Origin: CAZAYY01 sp964489525
GTDB taxonomy: Bacteria; Chloroflexota; Anaerolineae; Anaerolineales; JABWBV01
Assembly: GCA_964489525.1 (NCBI GenBank)
Contig: CAZAYY010000015.1
Coordinates: forward strand, 38,554-102,553
Length of the DNA stretch: 64,000 nucleotides
Reading direction: 5' to 3'
The notes below the pieces were generated by a model. That model made no database searches. It was given only the letters and a program-made list of their open reading frames with translations, and was not told where the DNA came from. Position 1 is the stretch's first letter, and every line of letters starts with the position of its first letter. The translations under genes were made by a program, and so were the position numbers. Below, piece after piece: positions 1-8,648 of this stretch.

Positions 1-1318
1 CCCAGGCATATTCGGAGAGATTTCCGGGTACGGGAGGGCTGATCGCCTGCCAGGTGTTGTTCAGTCGTGCGTAAAAAGTGCTGCCCCCAATCGGGCTTTC
101 CGTATCCGCCGCCCAACCCTGGAGCGTTGCTGTGGTTTGGGAAACCCTGGCCCCCATGGCGGGAGCCGTAATCCCCCCGGTGGGCGGCGTGGTTTCGGTG
201 TAGTTGCCCGAAATGTAGCTGGACTGAACCGTCTCACAACGGTCTGTAGGACCGCAGCAGGTTGGGCCCGGAAGGCCTACCTTGTCCTGGGTATCCCCGG
301 TCAGGTCATAAGGGGCTCGGGGTCGCCCCCCATTGCTGTCGCCATTGATAAACACATCTTTGAAGGTGATATCTACCGACTTGCCCCAATACCCCAAAAA
401 ATCGTTCGGATCGCCATAAGTGGCTACCTGCACTTGAAAATGGAGGTGGTGGCCGTAGCTCTGCCCGGTGTTATCCACCCGGCCTAAAAATTGGCCGCGC
501 GCCACAGGTTTGCCTTTTACCTTGAGTTCGGCAGGGATACTGCCCTGCTCCAGGTGCAGGTAGAGCATGTAGGTAGTTGGGGTTGTGGTGCTGTCTTTGA
601 TAACGATGTAATTGCCTAGAATTTGGGTAGATGCGCAAGAGTAATCGTAGCAGGTCGGCACATCATCCTTCCACAACTGAACGGTGCCGCCTTTCGCAGC
701 CATAATCGGAAAAAAGCGCGAGGGGTCGTTAAAGGAGCCAGCCGGAACCGCAAAATCGAAAGAAAAGTGACCATCTCCACTGGTCAGGTAGGTATCGTGG
801 CAAACGCTGTTGGTCAGGTTGACCGATTTTCCCCCCGCCCAGGGCAGGTAATAGCCATGCAGTGGTCCGGCGGGTATGACCACCTCTGCCTGGCGGGCAT
901 ATTCCAGGTAAATGCCCTTCTCACCCCCGGGGAAAATCTCAGCTGGTGCTTCGCGCACCAGGTCGGGCCAATGGTCATCCCCTGGCAGCCAGACCACCCA
1001 ACCCTCTTCGGTTAACCGGGCAACAGCCAGGGCGGGTTCTGAGGGTACAGGCTCGCCCGTTTCAGGGTCAAACAAGGCAACCAACCCTGCCCCCCAGGTT
1101 TGCTGGTCATTAACTACCACGAATTCAACTCTTTCTTCATACATCATCAAACCATCATAGGCGCGTTCTTTAACTTGGACTGCTGCTTCAATGGCAGCGG
1201 TGACCGTATTCACCACACCCTGGTAGGTTTGAGCAGCGGCAAACTTTGCCACACCCCAACCCAACCCGAGAGACCCTAAAATCGCAAAGAATAAAATTCG
1301 CTTGATATTCTTGTTCAC
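1..1318 (-). CDS. Secreted M23-type metallopeptidase, partial (3' end outside window)
   Basis: An open frame of about 439 codons runs from a GTG start at 1318 to the left edge. A GGAG Shine-Dalgarno sits 7 bases before the GTG, and the upstream gene stops at 1320, so the two are co-transcribed. The N-terminus (VNKNIKRILFFAILG...) is a basic, hydrophobic signal peptide or anchor. The middle carries the zinc-site pair of M23 (LytM-like) endopeptidases: HFSFD (HxxxD) and, further on, GHHLHF (HxH), separated by the usual beta-rich core. A Thr/Pro-rich linker and an Ig/jelly-roll-like segment follow before the edge. The family cleaves peptidoglycan cross-bridges or binds wall polymers outside the membrane. 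The true substrate and the C-terminal domain cannot be read here. The M23 call is firm because both motifs are present; peptidoglycan hydrolysis is inferred. Confidence 0.85.
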   Translation of the reverse strand, partial: MNKNIKRILFFAILGSLGLGWGVAKFAAAQTYQGVVNTVTAAIEAAVQVKERAYDGLMMYEERVEFVVVNDQQTWGAGLVALFDPETGEPVPSEPALAVARLTEEGWVVWLPGDDHWPDLVREAPAEIFPGGEKGIYLEYARQAEVVIPAGPLHGYYLPWAGGKSVNLTNSVCHDTYLTSGDGHFSFDFAVPAGSFNDPSRFFPIMAAKGGTVQLWKDDVPTCYDYSCASTQILGNYIVIKDSTTTPTTYMLYLHLEQGSIPAELKVKGKPVARGQFLGRVDNTGQSYGHHLHFQVQVATYGDPNDFLGYWGKSVDITFKDVFINGDSNGGRPRAPYDLTGDTQDKVGLPGPTCCGPTDRCETVQSSYISGNYTETTPPTGGITAPAMGARVSQTTATLQGWAADTESPIGGSTFYARLNNTWQAISPPVPGNLSEYAW

Positions 1319-1319
1319 T

Positions 1320-3776
1320 TTATTTCTCCAACAATCCGCGCACTTTTCGCTGAAGCTGGTAATTAGCTTGCTGAAGGATCAGCCCACTTGAATTGTAGGT
1401 CAGTTTGAGGGGAACCAAACGCACCTCACCGGGAAGAGCCAGCCCAGACTGAAGGTAGCGCCCACTCACCTGGCCATTTTGCAGAATCTGGGCAGTGAGT
1501 TGATACCTTGTCGGGGCAGAATCCGCGTTGTGAATTTCCGCAAGATAGACCCCGGGTTCAATTGGAGCGTACAGCAGGCTGATTACCTGCTCCCATTGTA
1601 AATCAAAAAAGGCCGCAGCGGGCAAGGAATTTTCTTGAGCAGAGCGGACGCGCCCTTGGGCATCCACCAACCTGAGGGTAAGACCGGCTCCTCCCAGGGC
1701 AACCTGAAAAACGTCGTTCTGGACCGGAACTACTGGCAGTTGGCCTGGGTAAACCCCATTCCAACGAGCATGACTCCGCACATGGGCCTCATGTGTGCCA
1801 TCCCAGTCCACTTCAACCGCCAGGCCGCTGGGGTTGGCAGGTGTCACACCAGCGGCGCTAACCAACCGGGCCGGGCGGTTTTGGCCGGTGACGGCTACCA
1901 CAAGAGCGGCATGGTCTGTTTCGCCATCCGGTTCCCAATCAAAGAAAACAAAATCTCCGGGCTGGTATGGTTCAGTGTGTGAAAGCAGTTGGCCAGAATA
2001 GGCAAAAAAACGCCAAAGATCATGAGGATCTCGAGCGTTGCGCCAGCGATAAAAATGGGCCGGGTTGGCCCAGGCATCCAATTCTAAGGCACTCTGGATG
2101 GGGTACGCCAGCGCAGCAGCAGCATCCAAAACCACATCGGTAGAATAGCCTGCAAAAAAACCATTGAAAGGTCCGCCGCAGCCCTCAAACGGCAAAGGAC
2201 AACCCCGGTTGAAGCTAAATGGCATACCCAGGGTCTGTCTACCCTGCTCCAGGGAGGCCTGTGGGCTGGCAATAAACTGCACATCCAGTGTGTCACCTGC
2301 TGCCATGGCTGACCACTGCGGCGGGTCAAATGTATATCCCTTTTTCTGAGGTGCCAGGCGAACCACCTCACCCGCCCGGGTGGGCAGAAAGAAGATGCCG
2401 TTCTGGTCAGTCTGGGCTGTTTCCCCGTTGGATAGAGAAACCTCCACCTGGGCCAGCGGGTAGCCCGAAGGATCCAACACCCGCCCAGACAGAATCCCCC
2501 GTCGGAGGGGTGAATCTGGCAGCCTGGCAGCCACCTGGGTAAAATCTGCCGCTTGGTCAAGGTATACCACCTGAGCACCGTCCGCAGAAACGGCAATCCC
2601 CCCGGGGTAGACGCCATCCAAACCCTCCCTACCTCCAGTAATATGGCTATACGCGATCAAACCAACCTCACCAGACCGGCTTTCTTCTGTGTAAAACAAG
2701 AACTGCCCACCTGCGGTCATCGCCATTGAACGGGCCAACGGGCCTTCCGGCACACCCACTTGGGAAAACTTGCCCGTTTCTCTCTCAAACATAAATATCC
2801 CATTTAACTGGTCCCCCCGCCGGTCCAACGCCAAGGAGCCAACGACCAGGGCTATCATGCTGCCTTCTGCGGACAGGAGCGGCTGGTCTGCCCAAAGCGC
2901 TTCTCCCAGCATTTCTACTGGAATTCGAAAAATCTCCCCGGTCTGCTGATCGTATACAAATACATCCCGGGCGTTATTTTCATCAACTCCGGCCAGGTTG
3001 TTCGCCTCCGATCCATAGGCAACGTAACGCCCATCCCCCGAAATCGAAACTGCCGGCCCGGAAGGGCCATTGGCCTGTTCACCTTGATTGGTTTGCGATG
3101 CCCGGATGACTCTACCTGTAAACTGATCTTTGATAAAGACATCCCAGGCTGCGTTGGTATCTCCATACACCAGGTTCGATGCCGCCGAGAAGAAAGCAAT
3201 GTACCGGCCATCTGCAGAAATCGCCGGGCTGGCTGAACCACCATTCGCAGGTTCGCCTTCCTGGTTGACAGAAACCAGGCTGGTTTGCCCGGTCAGCCGG
3301 TCGTGAACGTAAATGTCTTGTACCGGAAATGGATCCAGGACCGAAAGATTGGTGGCAAAAGATTCAAAAGCCACCCAACGCCCATCCGCTGAAATCACTG
3401 CATTGGCTGAAGGGCCATTGGCTGGTTCCCCCTGTGTGGAGCGGGAAACCCGCTGCATCTGGTTCATCACCAGGTCAAAAACGAAAACATCCGCTGCGTT
3501 ATTGGTGTCTTCGGGCACCAGGTTGGCAGCCTGGGAGGTAAAGGCAACAAACCGCCCATCCGCAGAAACGGTTGGCCCAAACGAATGACCGTTTCCAGGT
3601 TCTCCTTCTGGTGAAGTACTCACCCAAACCAGCCTGTGAGACTGGGAAAATGGCAAAAAACCCAACCCAAACAGGCTGGCAAACACCATCACCTGAAATA
3701 TGGTTTTATAACGCAAAAAAAAGGCTTGAAACACCGCAAAATCCAGAGGATTGGCTGTTATTACATATTCAACCAC
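1320..3776 (-). CDS. Secreted PD40/TolB-like beta-propeller protein with NlpC/DUF1287-like C-terminal domain
   Basis: A protein of up to 818 residues. After an N-terminal hydrophobic segment (around residues 30-45) come repeated blocks of the form ISADGRxVAF with companion VFVxD strands, characteristic of WD40-like PD40/TolB propellers (about residues 50-410). A carboxypeptidase-regulatory-like beta domain follows (about 420-510, GRVLDPSGYPLAQVEVSL). Next is a region with a Cys (GCGGPFNG) and a PGDFVFFDW...DHAALVV pattern like NlpC/P60 or DUF1287 amidases (about 530-680), and finally a beta-sandwich tail. The likely role is an extracellular or wall-associated binding or hydrolytic protein. 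The start is uncertain: the frame opens with a GTG at 3776 that overlaps dinG by 16 bases and has no good ribosome site, and the ATG at 3689 is an alternative. It is the third gene of an SH3 - dinG - PD40 - M23 set. Confidence 0.75.
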   Translation of the reverse strand: MVEYVITANPLDFAVFQAFFLRYKTIFQVMVFASLFGLGFLPFSQSHRLVWVSTSPEGEPGNGHSFGPTVSADGRFVAFTSQAANLVPEDTNNAADVFVFDLVMNQMQRVSRSTQGEPANGPSANAVISADGRWVAFESFATNLSVLDPFPVQDIYVHDRLTGQTSLVSVNQEGEPANGGSASPAISADGRYIAFFSAASNLVYGDTNAAWDVFIKDQFTGRVIRASQTNQGEQANGPSGPAVSISGDGRYVAYGSEANNLAGVDENNARDVFVYDQQTGEIFRIPVEMLGEALWADQPLLSAEGSMIALVVGSLALDRRGDQLNGIFMFERETGKFSQVGVPEGPLARSMAMTAGGQFLFYTEESRSGEVGLIAYSHITGGREGLDGVYPGGIAVSADGAQVVYLDQAADFTQVAARLPDSPLRRGILSGRVLDPSGYPLAQVEVSLSNGETAQTDQNGIFFLPTRAGEVVRLAPQKKGYTFDPPQWSAMAAGDTLDVQFIASPQASLEQGRQTLGMPFSFNRGCPLPFEGCGGPFNGFFAGYSTDVVLDAAAALAYPIQSALELDAWANPAHFYRWRNARDPHDLWRFFAYSGQLLSHTEPYQPGDFVFFDWEPDGETDHAALVVAVTGQNRPARLVSAAGVTPANPSGLAVEVDWDGTHEAHVRSHARWNGVYPGQLPVVPVQNDVFQVALGGAGLTLRLVDAQGRVRSAQENSLPAAAFFDLQWEQVISLLYAPIEPGVYLAEIHNADSAPTRYQLTAQILQNGQVSGRYLQSGLALPGEVRLVPLKLTYNSSGLILQQANYQLQRKVRGLLEK

Positions 3777-6559
3777 TGGGCCGCCACAGATGGCAAATCT
3801 TGCAGCAGGCCGGCCTTAAAGGTGCACTCAGGCAACGAATCCACAAAAGCTTTACCGTAGGTTTTGGTCAGCACTCGCTTATCAAAAATGACCACAATAC
3901 CCCGGTCATATTTCGTTCGAATCAGCCGGCCAAACCCCTGGCGAAACGTAAGAATCGCTTCTGGTAAAGAATATTCATTGAAAGAATCTTCAAAGGTCTC
4001 CGAACGTGCAGCCACAATCGGGTCGGATGGAACGGCAAAAGGCAGTTTGACAATCGCCAACACCGAAAGCGCCTCCCCAGGGATGTCCACCCCCTCCCAA
4101 AAAGCCCGCGTTCCCATCAAAACCGCCTGCTCGGTGGATTTGAAGTTTTCGAGCAAGGTGTGGGCTGAAGCGCCTGAACCCTGTTCGTAAATCACAATCC
4201 CAGCCCGGGACAGGGCCGGGGCAATCGCCCGCGAGGTTTGCTGCAGCTGCGCATAGGATGTGAACAAAACCAGGGCTCGCCCTCCGGTGGCAATGCAAAG
4301 CTGAACCAGGCCGTCTTCAACCGCCCGTTGGTGCCCGGCCCGGTCAGATGGGTCGGGGATATTTTTGACCATATAGACCAGTGCCTGGTTTTCATAATCA
4401 AAAGGCGAACCCAGTGCAACCGTTTCCGCTTCATATGCAAACAGCCTATTGCGCAAATAATCGAAATCGCCATAAGTTCGAAGGGTCGCTGAGGTCAGCA
4501 CCACGGAAACCTTTTCATGCCAAAGATGCTTCTGCACCAGGGGGCCAATATGCAAGGGGGCAGACTGCAAAGAAATGCGCCGGCCATCCGAATTCACTTC
4601 TGCCCAATACACCCGGTCGGGGTCGGGTTTAAACACCAGGCCATCCAGGTTTTCCAACAGTTCGAGGAGCGAACGGTAAATACTGGTAATGTTGCTATAA
4701 TCGTCTTCAATGGCTTCATGGCCAGACTCAACCAGTTCCCCAGCGGCGGTGGCAATTTGTTCGACAGAATCTGCCAACTGCTTGAGTACGCGCGATGCAT
4801 CGTCCCAGATAACCTCCACCTCCAACCAGGAGGAAAGGGCGCGTGTGCCATTCACCAGGCGAACCTGCTGAGCATAGGGACCAATCTGGCGGCCCTCGCG
4901 GGCCTCGAGCAGAAAGTCATCAATCGCGGTAAAAAATGCCCGCGAAAGGTTCTGAAAATGAAAAGCCTGGTCTGTGGTGGATTGGATCATGTGGTTAAAA
5001 GCACCATACTTCTCGGGAGAAACAAGCTGGCGCACTGCGGCCAAAAGACCACCCAAAATTCCCGCTCCTGCGCCGCCCAGGTCGCGCATAATCCGGTCTA
5101 ATTCAGGCTGGGTAACCTGGAAACTCAGCGCACTGGTCACTGCGTTTTCCATGTGGTGCCCTTCGTCAATCACCAGGTAGCTGTATTCGGGCAAAACCCG
5201 GTTGCCCACGGCCAGGTCAGCCAGCAGCAGGGCATGGTTCACCACCACCAAATGAGCGCTCTGAGCTGCCATCCGGGCTTTGTAAAAGGGGCAGCGCCCC
5301 CCCATACGCTCCTGGCAGGCGTCTGAAGTGCAGCCGTCATCGGCAGCAGAAATTTTTTCCCAAACCAGGCGCTCAACCGGCTGGTTGAGGTTCAGCTCCA
5401 ACCGGTCCCCGGTGCCGCCCTGTGAAAGCCAAACCAACACCTTGGCCAGGACACGCATTTCCTCGCCCCGATCTGGGCCTGCCCGCCGCAAAATTTCAAG
5501 CCGGCGGGGGCAAAGATAATTTGAACGCCCCTTCAATACCGTGGCCCGGATTGGCAGATCGAGCGCTTCACAAATATCCGGAATATCCTTGGACATTAAC
5601 TGGTCCTGCAGGTTGATGGTGTTGGTCGAAATCACCACACGTAAATCGTTTTGATAGGCAAACATGGCGGCAGGCAAAAGATAGGCCACCGATTTACCGG
5701 TGCCCGTTCCAGCCTCAATCATCAAGTGTTGGCCTTCAGAGAGCGCCCAGGCCACACTACGCAGCATGTCCACCTGTTCAGAACGATATTCAAACTGGGG
5801 AAACTGGCGAGAAAACGCCCCACCCGGCTCTAACAAAGCCGAAACCTGGTCCACATTGAGTGGTTTGGGTTCGGGGTTGGGGGGCAATGCAGGGGGAAAT
5901 CGCAGTGGTTTCTCGCCAAAAAGCGGCCCCAGAGGATGGGATTGCGCTTTTCGAGCTGGAAGCCGTTCGCGCATTCGATCGCGCAACGCCATCTCGAACG
6001 CCAGGCGGCCACCCCATTCCACCCCCTCACCCAGGCGCACAATTTCTGCCAGCAAATCCAGCGGAAGGGTGAGCAGCTGCTGGTACAGGCGAGCAAACAC
6101 CTGGTGGGTCACCAGGGCATCATCAAGGGCGCGGTGTGTAGCCCGCAGCGGGATTTGAAGCAATTCCGCCAGGGCACCCAGGTTATAGCGCCCGGCGCCA
6201 GGCAGTAAAACCGCCGCCATGTCATAAGTGTCCATGGAGGGCACATTTTGCAAAATCGAACGCTGGTTTAAGAAACCAAGATCAAAACGCACATTGTGGC
6301 CAATCACCACTGCATCGCCCACAAAAGACTCAAATTCAGCCGAAACCTCGGCCAGCCGCGGCGAAAAACGGACATCGTCCGTGCGAATGCCTGTCAGGCG
6401 GGTAATTTCAGGAGGAATGCTGCGCCCAGGGTTAATCAGCGTGTCGAAAGTTGCATCAACCTGGTCGCCGTGAAAACGCACAGCAGCGATTTCAATGATG
6501 GCATCCCGCACAGAATCAAGCCCCGTGGTTTCAATGTCAATGGCAACAATAGACAGCAT
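3761..6559 (-). CDS. dinG: DnaQ-family 3'-5' exonuclease fused to DinG-type helicase
   Basis: 932 residues, as in Bacillus-type DinG. The N-terminal domain (about 1-165) shows ExoI IDIETTGLD, ExoII HNVRFDLGF and ExoIII HRALDDA, so the DEDD exonuclease motifs appear intact. The helicase part (about 240-930) has Walker A AGTGTGKS, a DEGH-type box (VIDEGHHM), motif III-like SATL and a C-terminal GFGRLIR motif VI. Cysteines at NYLCPRR, GCTSDACQ and RCPFYKA match the XPD/DinG iron-sulfur cluster ligands. The family unwinds 5'-3' on DNA with flaps, D-loops or R-loops during repair. The ATG at 6559 is preceded only 6 bases away by TATAAT, so the message may be leaderless. The 3' end overlaps the next gene by 16 bases if that gene uses its longest start. 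Confidence 0.93.
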   Translation of the reverse strand: MLSIVAIDIETTGLDSVRDAIIEIAAVRFHGDQVDATFDTLINPGRSIPPEITRLTGIRTDDVRFSPRLAEVSAEFESFVGDAVVIGHNVRFDLGFLNQRSILQNVPSMDTYDMAAVLLPGAGRYNLGALAELLQIPLRATHRALDDALVTHQVFARLYQQLLTLPLDLLAEIVRLGEGVEWGGRLAFEMALRDRMRERLPARKAQSHPLGPLFGEKPLRFPPALPPNPEPKPLNVDQVSALLEPGGAFSRQFPQFEYRSEQVDMLRSVAWALSEGQHLMIEAGTGTGKSVAYLLPAAMFAYQNDLRVVISTNTINLQDQLMSKDIPDICEALDLPIRATVLKGRSNYLCPRRLEILRRAGPDRGEEMRVLAKVLVWLSQGGTGDRLELNLNQPVERLVWEKISAADDGCTSDACQERMGGRCPFYKARMAAQSAHLVVVNHALLLADLAVGNRVLPEYSYLVIDEGHHMENAVTSALSFQVTQPELDRIMRDLGGAGAGILGGLLAAVRQLVSPEKYGAFNHMIQSTTDQAFHFQNLSRAFFTAIDDFLLEAREGRQIGPYAQQVRLVNGTRALSSWLEVEVIWDDASRVLKQLADSVEQIATAAGELVESGHEAIEDDYSNITSIYRSLLELLENLDGLVFKPDPDRVYWAEVNSDGRRISLQSAPLHIGPLVQKHLWHEKVSVVLTSATLRTYGDFDYLRNRLFAYEAETVALGSPFDYENQALVYMVKNIPDPSDRAGHQRAVEDGLVQLCIATGGRALVLFTSYAQLQQTSRAIAPALSRAGIVIYEQGSGASAHTLLENFKSTEQAVLMGTRAFWEGVDIPGEALSVLAIVKLPFAVPSDPIVAARSETFEDSFNEYSLPEAILTFRQGFGRLIRTKYDRGIVVIFDKRVLTKTYGKAFVDSLPECTFKAGLLQDLPSVAAQWLNM

Positions 6560-6565
6560 GAAAAA

Positions 6566-6574
6566 ATTATACCA
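6566..6574 (-). promoter_or_regulatory. Extended -10 promoter (TGGTATAAT) for dinG, probably leaderless
   Basis: TATAAT preceded by TGG lies six bases upstream of the dinG ATG. With normal -10 to start-site spacing, transcription would begin at or next to the start codon, and no Shine-Dalgarno is present. No convincing -35 was found, which fits an extended -10 promoter. Confidence 0.55.
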
Positions 6575-6584
6575 GGATACCCGT

Positions 6585-7229
6585 TTATTCGGACGTAAGT
6601 TCTAAAAACTGGTTGGCTATCCAGGCCTGTGTGCCGTTGGGCAGGGTAACTTTTAACCAGGTAAAACCATCCAAAAACTGTTCTTCACCCGAAAGGGCCA
6701 CCACCTCACCTTCCGGAACCACCACCAGAACGGCGCCACCCAGGCCAGGCACATCCCTGGCATTCGCCCCCACGCCATTGGTATTGAACACACGGGCAGT
6801 TTTCACCCCAGCCAATATCGCATCCACCTCAGGCGTGCTGGTAGATATTGCTGGCACAGCCAGGGTAGATACAGGCAGTGTATCCAGAATTACCGGCTGG
6901 CCCACCTGGGTTTCGGCCAGGCCCTGAAACTCGGCGGCAGCTGCGAGGGTCTGCACCGGGGTTTCAGAGGGCATTGGCGAAAGTACATCCCCAACCGTTC
7001 GAGCAAAAGACCCCAAAAGCGTAAAAACCACCAGGACCATGCCAAACACAAACACCGCAAACAAACCTATTAAAATCTGCAAATATCGCAAGGCTACCAC
7101 TCGAACAATGGGATGGTTATCGGAGAGAATTTGGGCGCGAAACTGGTCGGCTGAAAACCAGGCAAACAATGCGCCAAAAAACAAAAAGAGCATCACCCAC
7201 AAAGGGTATTCTGTAATTAATTCTTGCAT
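6585..7229 (-). CDS. Two-TM membrane protein with C-terminal SH3-like domain
   Basis: About 214 residues from the ATG at 7229; the longer frame needs a TTG and adds an unlikely N-terminus. Two hydrophobic segments (WVMLFLFFGALFAWF and a long ILIGLFAVFVFGMVLVVFTLL stretch) flank a short basic loop. A linker rich in Ser/Thr/Pro and Ala follows, then a bacterial SH3-type domain (about the last 75 residues: VKTARVFNTNG...NVRD-like ANARDVPGLGG...GFTWLKV...WIANQFLEL). Such SH3 modules usually sit outside the membrane and bind wall peptides. The gene lies 25 bases upstream of dinG. The exact function is unknown, and no catalytic motif is visible. Confidence 0.7.
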   Translation of the reverse strand: MQELITEYPLWVMLFLFFGALFAWFSADQFRAQILSDNHPIVRVVALRYLQILIGLFAVFVFGMVLVVFTLLGSFARTVGDVLSPMPSETPVQTLAAAAEFQGLAETQVGQPVILDTLPVSTLAVPAISTSTPEVDAILAGVKTARVFNTNGVGANARDVPGLGGAVLVVVPEGEVVALSGEEQFLDGFTWLKVTLPNGTQAWIANQFLELTSE

Positions 7230-7303
7230 ATCATGCAACCGTGGTTGAAATGGTTCAAATAAGAGACTCTCATGCGCAGGAAAGCAATCGGTTGTAAATG
7301 TCT

Positions 7304-7408
7304 TTATAAAAGCCCAAAACAATACAAGCGATTGCTGGCGTAAATTGCCAGGAACACCCGGATATTTTCTGAAATACCTTTCGGCGATTTACTGAGCGCA
7401 TTATCCAT
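7304..7408 (-). CDS. Possible small protein of 34 residues
   Basis: ATG at 7408 is preceded by AAGGAAATTAGAT, a passable Shine-Dalgarno. The frame encodes MDNALSKSPKGISENIRVFL and ends in YCFGLL. It lies in a 570-base gap upstream of the SH3 protein gene. The start region looks translated, but the peptide matches nothing I recognise and could be chance or a gene remnant. Confidence 0.25.
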   Translation of the reverse strand: MDNALSKSPKGISENIRVFLAIYASNRLYCFGLL

Positions 7409-7639
7409 ATCTAATTTCCTTGCCCAAATTTAAGTTTAACACAAAACCCCTGGTTTACCAAACCCTCGGCGTGTCGGGCACCCTTCGGTATTTTAGGGAG
7501 CACTCATATGTTGTTATTTCATCCCATCCCCCTTCCGCCGGAAAGGGGAAATCCTTAGGGGGTCGAACCTGCGGTTCTGAATAGTTCCACCCCTTTCGCT
7601 AAACACATCCTTTATAAAGAACCTCTCAGCAAAAATGAC
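7409..7639. other. Intergenic stretch with degenerate repeat
   Basis: No gene is seen. At about 7496-7530 there is a GGGAGCAC...GTTGTTATTTCATCC segment that resembles the right arm of the palindrome at 8397-8430, followed by C-rich sequence and an imperfect CCCCTTCCG/CGGAAAGGGG inverted pair. Confidence 0.5.
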
Positions 7640-7669
7640 TTGACATTTTGGTTTTTATGACGGATGATA
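7640..7669 (+). promoter_or_regulatory. Candidate promoter for the BCAM0308-family gene
   Basis: TTGACA at 7640-7645 is a perfect -35. An 18-base spacer leads to ATGATA (7664-7669), a weak -10. This leaves a leader of about 125 bases before the ATG at 7801, which has an AAGAAAGGAAGG ribosome site. Confidence 0.45.
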
Positions 7670-7800
7670 AAAGTAAGGGGGTTGGCCGGCAATTCAGTGA
7701 TGGCTGCAACCATCCATTGGTCAATCCCAATTCCACCAAGGGGGATTAAATCACTTAAACGGCCCTTTTTGTTTTACTTACCTTAAGAAAGGAAGGGTTT

Positions 7801-8283
7801 ATGAGCAATTCACCAGTAGTACAACGAGATCGCTTGACCAAAGAAAGACGGCAGCGGGTTGCCCGTGAAAGGCTGAATTTTCCCGACCCGACACTTTGTT
7901 CTGAGTGTGGTGTGGTGTATTCGAGCGGCCGCTGGGCATGGCGCGAAGCACCAGAAAAAACCCACAAGGCAATATGCCCGGCCTGCCAACGGATTCGCCA
8001 GCATGCACCCGCCGGGTATATTGAACTGAGCGGCCCATTTTTCAACGAAAACCGGGATGAGATTATGAACCTTGTGGCCAATGTTGAAGCGCTTCAGAAA
8101 ACCAACTACCCCCTTGAACGGATGTTGGCCATTGAAGATTTATCCGATCATACCCTCGTGACAACAACCGGGGTGCATGTTGCCCGTCGGATCGGTGAAG
8201 CACTGGCACGCGCCTACCAGGGCGAATTTTCGTTTACTTATGGAGATGGCGAAAAGTTAATTCGCGTTTATTGGTCCCGTTAA
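7801..8283 (+). CDS. BCAM0308-family protein with two CxxC zinc knuckles
   Basis: 160 residues. After a basic N-terminus come CSECGVVYSSGRWAW and CPACQRI, two CxxC pairs that form a probable zinc ribbon (about 33-62). The PAGYIELSGPF...NRDEIMNLV segment and the C-terminal TTTGVHVARRIGEAL...LIRVYW region follow. This arrangement is that of the BCAM0308/NMD3-like family found in many bacteria; its molecular function is not established. A strong AGGAAGG ribosome site precedes the ATG. It is a lone gene between two repeat-bearing gaps, with a good -35 upstream. The family assignment is from memory of conserved motifs. Nucleic-acid binding is only a guess from the zinc ribbon. Confidence 0.7.
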   Translation: MSNSPVVQRDRLTKERRQRVARERLNFPDPTLCSECGVVYSSGRWAWREAPEKTHKAICPACQRIRQHAPAGYIELSGPFFNENRDEIMNLVANVEALQKTNYPLERMLAIEDLSDHTLVTTTGVHVARRIGEALARAYQGEFSFTYGDGEKLIRVYWSR

Positions 8284-8367
8284 TTGGGGAATATCGTGCC
8301 TAAACTCCGGGGTGTGCTGCAAGCCTGGCCCACCCCGGGTTTTTGCATTCATAAATTCCGCAAATTC

Positions 8368-8417
8368 TAACAACAATTGCGTGCTCCCTTTTTCGCGGGA
8401 GCACGCAATTGTTGTTA
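8368..8417. repeat. Perfect 21-bp inverted repeat (palindromic hairpin)
   Basis: Arms 8368-8388 and 8397-8417 are perfectly complementary and flank an 8-base loop TTTTTCGC. There is no U-tract on either side, so it is not a standard terminator. Partial relatives occur near 7496 and 8508. Confidence 0.85.
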
Positions 8418-8454
8418 TTGCATCCATTCCCCACCCCCTGTCACCTTTTCTACT

Positions 8455-8479
8455 CCCCGCCCCAAAGCCTGGGGTGGGG
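8455..8479. repeat. GC-rich dispersed hairpin, copy 1
   Basis: CCCCGCCCCA (8455-8464), loop AAGCC, TGGGGTGGGG (8470-8479): a 10-bp stem with one wobble pair. Its loop is the reverse complement of GGCTT in the copy at 10141-10201, so it is the same element in the opposite orientation. Confidence 0.75.
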
Positions 8480-8648
8480 TTGAAGCGTGAGAACCGCCAA
8501 TGCTAACAGCATTTGCACGCTCCCTTTTTCGGCAATGTAACCGCAAATTCACAAAGATATGGTAATATTGCAGCGGTCTGGTAGATAGCCGCTGCCATTG
8601 CACCAGAATTTTTTTGCCCTTAGGGTAAAACACAAGAAAGGGAATCTC

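Larger units (their letters stand above)
8284..8648. other. Intergenic region with two palindromic repeat types
   Basis: No coding gene is seen. It holds a long perfect palindrome (8368-8417), a GC-rich hairpin of the dispersed family (8455-8479) and, at about 8508-8530, a partial copy of the first palindrome (GCACGCTCCCTTTTTCGG). The last 20 bases form the ribosome site of the next gene. Confidence 0.7.
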
